From an uncultured Candidatus Melainabacteria bacterium (GTDB lineage Bacteria > Cyanobacteriota > Vampirovibrionia > Gastranaerophilales > Gastranaerophilaceae), in the NCBI GenBank assembly GCA_934693215.1, contig CAKUVB010000048.1, forward strand, positions 1 through 10,257: 10,257 bases of DNA. The letters run 5' to 3'. Of this stretch, positions 6,135 through 10,257 are shown piece by piece. The number at the start of each line of letters is the position of its first letter. Position 1 is the stretch's first letter. A model generated the notes under the pieces. The model was not told where the DNA came from. It searched no databases and worked only from the letters and a program-made list of their open reading frames with translations. Made by a program: the position numbers and the translations under genes.

Positions 6135-6620
6135 TTATCTTAAACCTAATTCATTATCTAAATTTGCATCTTTATTACCTGTAAACATTTCGCCCAGAGC
6201 ATTAGAAATTTTTTTCATAAAAGGCACATCATTATTTGCAAATCTATCAACTAAATGTTCTTTGACTTGTCCACCTTCTTTATCTGTAACAGTTATTAAA
6301 ACTTTAGATGAAAGTTTTTCTTCTAAATATGGTGATGCAAATTCGTCGTTACGAGTTAAAACCCTAGCATCTTCAAATGTAATTTTTTTATTAGCTTTTT
6401 GTGCGACTTTATTTATTCCATTAATAGCCCCACGTAGAACTTGATAAGCACCTCCTGTAGTATGGGGATCTTTTATTGTTACATTTGAACGCTGAGCAGT
6501 ATAATCAGAAGACGTATTTTTTAAATATTCATTATATCTGGCTCTTGTAGCTTCGACTTCTCGTTCAATTGTTCTTAATGGACGAGCAACTGATTTTGAT
6601 CTTAAACTTATTCCAAACAT
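6135..6620 (-). CDS. Uncharacterised protein, first of two tandem paralogues
   Basis: A 161-residue paralogue of the next gene, beginning MFGISLRSKSVARPLRTIER and ending SNALGEMFTGNKDANLDNELGLR. The open frame reaches 6665, but GGAGG at 6626-6630, 5 bases before the ATG at 6620, and the matching MFGISL start of the paralogue fix the beginning here. The middle differs from the paralogue by substitutions and small gaps, notably about five residues missing before SSKVLITVT. Two stretches (TFEDARVL and SSKVLITVTDKEGG) have matching strand-like counterparts in the other copy, so the fold is probably the same. There is no catalytic motif that I can name. It is divergently oriented to the Q-rich gene at 6779, with a 158-base intergenic region. 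It is a real gene pair of unknown function, probably lineage-specific. Confidence 0.8.
   Translation of the reverse strand: MFGISLRSKSVARPLRTIEREVEATRARYNEYLKNTSSDYTAQRSNVTIKDPHTTGGAYQVLRGAINGINKVAQKANKKITFEDARVLTRNDEFASPYLEEKLSSKVLITVTDKEGGQVKEHLVDRFANNDVPFMKKISNALGEMFTGNKDANLDNELGLR
6518..6550 (+). repeat. 33-bp perfect direct repeat, copy 2 (in the 6135-6620 gene)
   Basis: Partner of 6005-6037. The flanking bases toward both start codons are also largely alike, so the 5' ends of the two genes form a longer imperfect DNA repeat. Confidence 0.85.
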
Positions 6621-6671
6621 ATTTGCCTCCGTTGGTTGTACAAGTAATTTAATATTCATAAACATTAATTT

Positions 6672-6699
6672 TTGCTATTTTTGTAAACTTTTGTAAAAT
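6672..6699 (+). promoter_or_regulatory. Candidate promoter for the Q-rich gene
   Basis: TTGCTA (4 of 6) and TAAAAT (5 of 6) are separated by 16 bases. A start near 6706 would leave the ATG at 6701 outside the message, which agrees with translation beginning at 6779. The region is very AT-rich, so chance matches are likely. Confidence 0.35.
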
Positions 6700-6765
6700 A
6701 ATGAATAAAAACCCTAAAGTTTCCATAAAAAATGTCGTCAATAAATTTGTCGATAAATGGAAAAT

Positions 6766-6770
6766 AGGGG
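6766..6770 (+). promoter_or_regulatory. Shine-Dalgarno that sets the start of the Q-rich gene
   Basis: AGGGG with 8 bases before the ATG at 6779. The upstream in-frame ATG at 6701 follows only AT-rich sequence with no purine-rich site. Confidence 0.6.
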
Positions 6771-6778
6771 TAATAACT

Positions 6779-7156
6779 ATGGTATCAATAAATGCAATTA
6801 ACGGAGCTGGTAATCAATATCAACAATTAAATCAGGTAAACGCAATCAAACCTGAAACAAAACAAGAATTGCAAGCACTTGGTATCAATTCACAAAATAT
6901 AAAAACAGAAACACAAGCTCAACAAATCATAAAAGAGTTTAAAGAACTACAAAATGTTCAAAACCAAATGCAAGCTCAAGGTCCTCAAAACGTACAGGAC
7001 ATAAAAGCTACTCAACAAGTCGGTAAAGTTGAAGATTCTCAACAAACACAAGCATTCGCAGGTGGTCAAGCAGGAGCTGTTCAAGGTCAACAACCTTTCC
7101 AAATGGCAAATGAAATTACTGCACAACTTAACAGACTTAAACTAGGATTAATTTAA
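6779..7156 (+). CDS. Glutamine-rich small protein of unknown function
   Basis: I do not recognise this 125-residue protein. The frame is open from 6701, but the ATG at 6779 is preferred because AGGGG lies 8 bases upstream. The longer start has no ribosome site and may precede the transcript start. Glutamine makes up about 22 percent of residues, spread over the whole length, with Asn, Ala and Gly also common and no cysteine. It begins MVSINAINGAGNQYQQ, has a probable helix at about 47-70 (QAQQIIKEFKELQNVQNQM), a low-complexity Gly/Gln patch (about 88-107), and a short amphipathic end LNRLKLGLI. No signal peptide or membrane span is apparent. It is divergent from the tandem paralogues and is followed by a double TAA stop and a terminator. 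It could be secreted, structural or a binding partner; nothing settles this. Confidence 0.65.
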   Translation: MVSINAINGAGNQYQQLNQVNAIKPETKQELQALGINSQNIKTETQAQQIIKEFKELQNVQNQMQAQGPQNVQDIKATQQVGKVEDSQQTQAFAGGQAGAVQGQQPFQMANEITAQLNRLKLGLI

Positions 7157-7195
7157 TAACTAATTATAACCTTCACATAACCTACACACATATTT

Positions 7196-7225
7196 AAGAC
7201 TTACTTAATGTAAGTCTTTTTATTT
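7196..7225 (+). terminator. Intrinsic terminator of the Q-rich gene
   Basis: A perfect 9-bp stem (7196-7204 with 7210-7218), a 5-base loop, and a T-rich tail (7217-7225). It lies 39 bases after the stop codon. Confidence 0.85.
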
Positions 7226-7273
7226 TAGTTATTAAATTTTTGTAGAAAACAAATAACCTACCTGTTGAATATA

Positions 7274-7310
7274 TTTAACAATATCTTTTTAGTTTAATAA
7301 TATTGTTAAA
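7274..7310. repeat. 11-bp perfect inverted repeat, candidate operator or hairpin
   Basis: TTTAACAATAT (7274-7284) and ATATTGTTAAA (7300-7310) are perfect complements with a 15-base spacer. The left arm overlaps an imperfect 16-base palindrome (7264-7279). The arms also contain a TTAACA and a TAATAT 17 bases apart (7275-7280 and 7298-7303), a possible weak promoter. AT-richness makes the structure weak as RNA, so a protein-binding dyad is as likely. Confidence 0.4.
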
Positions 7311-7372
7311 ATAAATCTTTTTCATACTTCCAGCTATTCTTAATTCCAAGAGGCAAATTGCCTCTTTTTTTT
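7310..7372 (+). ncRNA. Possible short non-coding RNA ending in a strong terminator
   Basis: A good terminator at 7348-7372 has no ORF between it and the previous terminator at 7196-7225. This suggests either a small RNA of about 60 bases starting near 7310 from the weak promoter described at 7274-7310, or a backup terminator for the Q-rich gene. No known RNA family is recognised. Confidence 0.25.
7348..7372 (+). terminator. Second intrinsic terminator in the non-coding stretch
   Basis: AAGAGGC (7348-7354) and GCCTCTT (7360-7366) form a perfect 7-bp stem with three consecutive G:C pairs, a 5-base loop, and eight T in a row (7365-7372). Confidence 0.85.
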
Positions 7373-7390
7373 GTATAAATACATATTATT

Positions 7391-7419
7391 TTAAGATTTC
7401 TTAACAATTATGTTATATT
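7391..7419 (+). promoter_or_regulatory. Candidate promoter for the coiled-coil gene
   Basis: TTAAGA (4 of 6) and TATATT (5 of 6) with a 17-base spacer, just after the terminator at 7348-7372. The predicted start near 7426 gives a leader of about 137 bases. Confidence 0.35.
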
Positions 7420-7562
7420 TTCACAAGGCTAAAACTCAGTAATATATTGATTTTTCTATTTATATTAAGAAATGTAAATTAAAATGCAACAAAAAAGGCA
7501 ATTTTCAAAAAGAAAAATACTTTATTAATGTACGAGGACACTAAAGACGAGGATAAAAGCAA

Positions 7563-8219
7563 ATGGGCTTATTGTTAATGTCATATGAATATCAAAGGGC
7601 AAAGCAAAAATGCAATATGCTTGAGCTTAAGAGTATTCGTTTGAACGATATGCAAGAACGTTACCAAAAGCGTATCGCTAACATCGAAAAGCTCTTCAGC
7701 AAGAAGAAAACCTCTCTTGAGTCTCAATACACTAACTTGCAACATAGTTTAAGTTCTCAATTATCAACTATGACTGCAACAGGCAGCTTCTCATCAGTGG
7801 GTAGTATATTCACAACTTTAGTTGGTTCTACCGCCGCAACAGCTCTTCAAGCAGCTGCAGGTGATGATTTAAAAGCTCTTGAAGCTGCAGGTGTTAAACC
7901 TACCGAAGATGGAACTCAAACAGCAACAGCAACAAGTACTTTAAATCAACAATTATCACAAAGAACTGCTATTGTTGCTCAATTACAAGCTACATTACAA
8001 ACTGTAATTACAGCAATGAAAGAAGCAGCTTTGGAAGAATTAGAAGCAAAAGAAGATCGTCAAAGAGAACCAATTGCAGAAAAAGATGCAGAAATCCAAG
8101 CAGATGTTGCAGCAAACGATACAGCATTAGAACTTGCAAAACAAAGAGAAGAATCTGCAAAGGCTCGTTTAGGCGAAGACGTAAAAGGTTCAGTTGCTCA
8201 CTACGGATTAAATGGATAA
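7563..8219 (+). CDS. Coiled-coil protein of unknown function, probably highly expressed
   Basis: I do not recognise this 218-residue protein. It has two long helical, coiled-coil-like regions (about 8-68 and 126-206) separated by a segment rich in Ala, Gly, Ser and Thr (about 69-125). It ends SVAHYGLNG, so it may fold back as a helical hairpin. There is one cysteine (C17), no lipobox and no convincing membrane span. The first third uses many C-ending and CGT/GCT codons, unlike the A/T-ending codons of neighbours, which usually signals strong expression. The start at 7563 has AGGA 9 bases upstream; an alternative ATG at 7578 would remove five residues (MGLLL). It stands alone between its own promoter candidate and a strong hairpin. 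The architecture recalls secreted or filament-forming helical proteins, but that is only resemblance. Confidence 0.75.
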   Translation: MGLLLMSYEYQRAKQKCNMLELKSIRLNDMQERYQKRIANIEKLFSKKKTSLESQYTNLQHSLSSQLSTMTATGSFSSVGSIFTTLVGSTAATALQAAAGDDLKALEAAGVKPTEDGTQTATATSTLNQQLSQRTAIVAQLQATLQTVITAMKEAALEELEAKEDRQREPIAEKDAEIQADVAANDTALELAKQREESAKARLGEDVKGSVAHYGLNG

Positions 8220-8232
8220 TAATTATAATAAT

Positions 8233-8298
8233 TAATAAAGATTGTAACAGGGTGATTTTAATAATCACCCTGTTTTGTACTATATACAATCTTAATTA
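8233..8298. repeat. Nested inverted repeat between convergent genes
   Basis: Outer arms of 14 bases (8233-8246 and 8285-8298, one mismatch, nine perfect pairs AAGATTGTA/TACAATCTT at the inner side) enclose the perfect 12-bp hairpin at 8246-8274. The right outer arm covers the stop codon and last codon of the ABC ATPase gene. Confidence 0.7.
8246..8277. terminator. Hairpin terminator between the coiled-coil gene and the ABC ATPase gene
   Basis: AACAGGGTGATT (8246-8257) and its perfect complement (8263-8274) close a 5-base loop; TTTTG follows on the plus strand. The minus-strand tail is poorer in T, so it is more convincing for the rightward gene but probably stops both. Confidence 0.8.
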
Positions 8299-9236
8299 TG
8301 TACGCATAATACTTTATGGGTTTCAGACATACTCCGATAGGTTGGTTTATCTATACGACAATGACACATCTGATTAGGACATCTTGTATAAAATTTACAC
8401 CCTTCAGGTAAAACTGTCGGTAATTCTGAAAGATTTACACTATCTGTTTTTTTATTAATATTAGGGATTGAATCTAGCAATAATCTTGTATAAGGGTGTT
8501 GTGGATTATTAAAGATTTCATCTCTTGTTCCTATCTCAACTAACTCCCCTAAATACATAATACCAACTCTATCTGCAATATATTTTATTACGTTCAAATC
8601 ATGAGATATAAACATCATTGTAATCTGATATTTCATTTGCAAATCTTTTATTAGATTAATAATCTGAGCCTGAATACTCGCATCTAAAGCACTAACAGGT
8701 TCATCTGCAATAATAAATTCAGGATTTAAGACTAAGGCTCTTGCAATAGCAATTCGTTGCCTTTGACCACCAGAAAACTCATGAGGGTAAAATTGTAAAT
8801 GATATTCATCTAAACCTACTTGTTTTATTTTATCAACAACAATTCTTTCAATTTCTTTTTTAGCTAATTTTGAATTAATAATTAAAGGTTCAGAAAGTAT
8901 TTCTTTTATTGTCATCTTTGGATTTAAACTGGCATAAGGATTTTGAAAAACCATTTGCACTTTTTGTTTAAAAGCCTTTAGTTGATGTTTATTCAAGGAA
9001 TATATATTTTCATTATCATAAACAATTTCACCTGATGTTGGTTTAACGAGATGAATAATAGACTTGGATAACGTAGATTTTCCACAACCTGATTCACCCG
9101 CAATTGCTAAAATCTCACCCTTTTTTACTTCAAGAGATAAATTATCTACGGCCCTAATCATGTGCTTTTTGCCTAATGTAGAAGAAATATAATCTACATT
9201 CAAATTCTTAATTTCTAAAATATTGTTATTAGACAT
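8292..9236 (-). CDS. ABC transporter ATP-binding protein, oligopeptide/dipeptide type (OppF/DppF-like)
   Basis: ATP-hydrolysing subunit of a peptide (or nickel) importer, acting on the cytoplasmic face of the membrane. All motifs are intact in 314 residues: Walker A GESGCGKST (47-55), Q-loop Q98 in MVFQNPYASLNP, signature FSGGQRQR (154-161), Walker B FIIADEP (174-180), D-loop SALD, and switch H211. The C-terminal oligopeptide-transporter extension has HPYTRLLL (247-254) and a cysteine set at 280, 286, 291, 293 and 311. PEGCKFYTRCP is typical of this subfamily, where such cysteines can hold an Fe-S cluster. It follows recR by 54 bases on the same strand; a TATAAT at 9261-9256 in that gap might be its own promoter. 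The ribosome site is weak (TAGG, 8 bases). No permease, binding protein or partner ATPase is adjacent, which is unusual. Confidence 0.93.
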   Translation of the reverse strand: MSNNNILEIKNLNVDYISSTLGKKHMIRAVDNLSLEVKKGEILAIAGESGCGKSTLSKSIIHLVKPTSGEIVYDNENIYSLNKHQLKAFKQKVQMVFQNPYASLNPKMTIKEILSEPLIINSKLAKKEIERIVVDKIKQVGLDEYHLQFYPHEFSGGQRQRIAIARALVLNPEFIIADEPVSALDASIQAQIINLIKDLQMKYQITMMFISHDLNVIKYIADRVGIMYLGELVEIGTRDEIFNNPQHPYTRLLLDSIPNINKKTDSVNLSELPTVLPEGCKFYTRCPNQMCHCRIDKPTYRSMSETHKVLCVHN

Positions 9237-9255
9237 AATAAAAGCCTATCACTGA

Positions 9256-9261
9256 ATTATA
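9256..9261 (-). promoter_or_regulatory. Possible internal -10 box before the ABC ATPase gene
   Basis: Perfect TATAAT on the minus strand in the recR-ABC gap, 20 bases before the start codon. No recognisable -35 element lies 15-19 bases upstream, so it may be a chance match in AT-rich DNA. Confidence 0.25.
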
Positions 9262-9290
9262 TTTTTGTGAATACACAATTTACTAATTAT

Positions 9291-9887
9291 TTATAACTCT
9301 CTACGACCTTCAATCGCTTTTGCTAAAGTAACCTCATCGGCATATTCCAAATCAGCACCAACAGGTAACCCAAAAGCAATACGAGAAATTTTTATACCAA
9401 AAGGCTTTACAAGTTTTGTTAAATATAAACTTGTAGCTTCTCCCTCAACTGACGGAGAAAGTGCAAGAATAACCTCTTTCACTCTTTCATCAGTCAAACG
9501 AGTTAATAACTCTTTTATCCTAATATCTTCTGCACCAATCCCGTCCATTGGGGATATCAAACCTTGAAGGACATGGTACAAACCTTTGTACTCATTTGTC
9601 TTTTCAATAGCAATTAAATCCTTGGTTTCTGAAACAACGCATATTACACTTCTATCTCTTGAGGTTGAGGAACATATTTCACAAGGACTTGATGTTGAAA
9701 TATTATAGCAAATTTCACAAGTCTGGGTCTGCTCTTTTGCTGATAGAAGTGCGTCTGCAAATTTTTGTACTTCACTTATTGGCATTTTCAATATATGAAA
9801 TGCCATTCTTTGTGCAGATTTTGGACCTATAGAAGGCAACTTTTGAAACTGCTCTATTAATGTCGCAATTGCCTTTGGATAAATCAT
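9291..9887 (-). CDS. recR: Recombination mediator protein RecR
   Basis: RecR works with RecO (and RecF) to load RecA onto gapped DNA coated by single-strand binding protein. The 198 residues match the family length. In order there are a helix-hairpin-helix LPSIGPKSAQRMAFHIL (17-33), a four-cysteine zinc site C57-X2-C60 and C69-X2-C72, and a Toprim domain (about 80-175) with VSETKD (85-90), SPMDGIGAEDI (112-122) and SPSVEGEAT (144-152). The conserved end is FGLPVGADLEYADEVTLAKAIEGRREL. The ATG begins one base after the ybaB stop, with only a weak ribosome site inside ybaB, so its translation is probably coupled. The ybaB-recR pair is a widely conserved gene order, often behind dnaX, which would lie beyond the right edge if present. 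Identification is secure. Confidence 0.98.
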   Translation of the reverse strand: MIYPKAIATLIEQFQKLPSIGPKSAQRMAFHILKMPISEVQKFADALLSAKEQTQTCEICYNISTSSPCEICSSTSRDRSVICVVSETKDLIAIEKTNEYKGLYHVLQGLISPMDGIGAEDIRIKELLTRLTDERVKEVILALSPSVEGEATSLYLTKLVKPFGIKISRIAFGLPVGADLEYADEVTLAKAIEGRREL

Positions 9888-9888
9888 A

Positions 9889-10221
9889 CTAACAAAGACC
9901 CGGAATACTTATTCCACCAGTAACGGCTCTTAACTTACTTTCCATTTCTTTTGAAGCTTTTTCACTTGTTTGTAAAATAGCAGTTGTAATCAAATCTTCA
10001 AGAGTTTCCAATGTATCATCATCAACAGATTCTGGGTTTTCCGGATTCAACAAATCTTTTGAAAGTTTGATTGATTTGAATTTTCCTTGCCCATCGCATA
10101 CAACTTGAACTGCACCGTTAGCTGCTTCACCTGATATTTCAGCAGATGCTAATTCTGATTGTACTGATTTTAATTTTTTTTGAATATTTTGTGCTTGTTG
10201 CATCATTTGCATCATGTTCAT
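9889..10221 (-). CDS. ybaB: YbaB/EbfC family nucleoid-associated DNA-binding protein
   Basis: A small dimeric DNA-binding protein associated with the nucleoid; its exact role is still unclear in most bacteria. The 110 residues begin MNMMQMMQQAQNIQKKL, a family hallmark helix, continue with the strand region ISGEAANGAVQVVCDGQGKFKSIKLS (about 29-54), then an acidic loop PENPESVDDDTLETLEDLI, and end with helix and glycine-rich tail TGGISIPGLC. The open frame reaches 10242, but AGGAGG at 10230-10235, 8 bases before the ATG at 10221, and the family's usual start fix the beginning. It lies one base ahead of recR. A perfect -10 box at 10253-10248 indicates that it can be transcribed without an upstream dnaX. 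Confidence 0.95.
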   Translation of the reverse strand: MNMMQMMQQAQNIQKKLKSVQSELASAEISGEAANGAVQVVCDGQGKFKSIKLSKDLLNPENPESVDDDTLETLEDLITTAILQTSEKASKEMESKLRAVTGGISIPGLC

Positions 10222-10247
10222 AATTATTTCCTCCTCGAGCATTTTTT

Positions 10248-10253
10248 ATTATA
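10248..10253 (-). promoter_or_regulatory. -10 box of a probable ybaB-recR promoter (cut by window edge)
   Basis: Perfect TATAAT on the minus strand, 26 bases before the ybaB ATG, giving a start near 10241 just ahead of the AGGAGG ribosome site. The -35 element would fall outside the window. Confidence 0.5.
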
Positions 10254-10257
10254 CAAT

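Larger units (their letters stand above)
7157..7562. other. 406-base stretch without a convincing protein gene
   Basis: No ORF with a ribosome site was found on either strand. The stretch contains, in order, the terminator of the Q-rich gene, a near-palindrome at 7264-7279, an 11-bp inverted repeat at 7274-7310, a second strong terminator at 7348-7372, a candidate promoter at 7391-7419, and an A-rich leader with two copies of ACGAGGA (7532-7538 and 7547-7553), the second being the likely ribosome site of the next gene. Confidence 0.7.

Noticed and set aside
6701..6778. 26-residue extension of the Q-rich protein
   Set aside because: No ribosome site before 6701, and the candidate promoter would start transcription just after it; 6779 has AGGGG at 8 bases.
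7484..7528. 14-codon ORF in the leader of the coiled-coil gene
   Set aside because: No ribosome site and low-complexity Lys/Gln/Arg content; expected by chance in A-rich DNA.
8008..8289. Leucine-rich minus-strand frame resembling a membrane protein
   Set aside because: It is the antisense of coiled-coil codons (GAA, GCA, CAA), giving artificial Leu/Ile/Phe runs; the plus-strand gene explains it.
9261..9280. Small hairpin TTGTG/CACAA between recR and the ABC ATPase gene
   Set aside because: Only five pairs and no T run on the minus strand; not a credible terminator.
1..10257. Search for CRISPR, tRNA, rRNA, insertion sequence or phage att sites
   Set aside because: No regularly spaced repeats, cloverleaf with TTC-type loop, transposase ORF or integrase was seen by eye on either strand.

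Overview
The window is an AT-rich bacterial chromosome segment (roughly one third G+C by eye). It holds 14 protein-coding genes, one cut by the left edge, and no recognisable rRNA, tRNA, transposase, phage gene or CRISPR array. The mix of ordinary repair genes, a LeuC of the short type common in anaerobes, and several small lineage-specific proteins would fit an uncultured gut anaerobe. Gastranaerophilales/Melainabacteria is my guess, but the sequence alone does not prove it. All 14 genes end in TAA or TAG and none in TGA.

Layout. 1-522 (+): the C-terminal end of mutS, closed by a bidirectional terminator shared with a convergent unknown gene (590-997, -). 2609-1097 (-): a probable two-gene operon of a MerR-like helix-turn-helix/coiled-coil protein followed by recA, with a candidate promoter and a dyad just upstream. 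5523-2706 (-): a homocitrate/isopropylmalate-synthase-like enzyme, a LeuC/aconitase-family dehydratase and a 69-residue four-cysteine protein, closely spaced and probably one operon. Its likely promoter is embedded in the terminator of the preceding gene. 6620-5604 (-): two tandem paralogues of unknown function. 6779-7156 (+): a divergent glutamine-rich protein.

7157-7562 is a 406-base stretch without a convincing gene. It has two strong intrinsic terminators, an 11-bp inverted repeat and weak promoter candidates, so a short non-coding RNA is possible. 7563-8219 (+) encodes a coiled-coil protein whose codon use suggests high expression. It converges through a nested inverted repeat on a leftward cluster: ybaB (10221-9889), recR (9887-9291) and an Opp/Dpp-type ABC ATPase (9236-8292). 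A perfect -10 box lies at the right edge.

How it fits together. MutS, RecA, RecR and YbaB are core repair or recombination functions, but they sit in three separate units here. The synthase and dehydratase pair catalyse consecutive condensation and isomerisation steps, for leucine, homocitrate or citrate; the substrate cannot be settled from this window. I see no clear new multi-gene system. The best leads are the HTH gene upstream of recA, the tandem paralogues with their divergent Q-rich neighbour, the terminator-embedded promoter, the possible small RNA locus, and the identity of the synthase/dehydratase pair.
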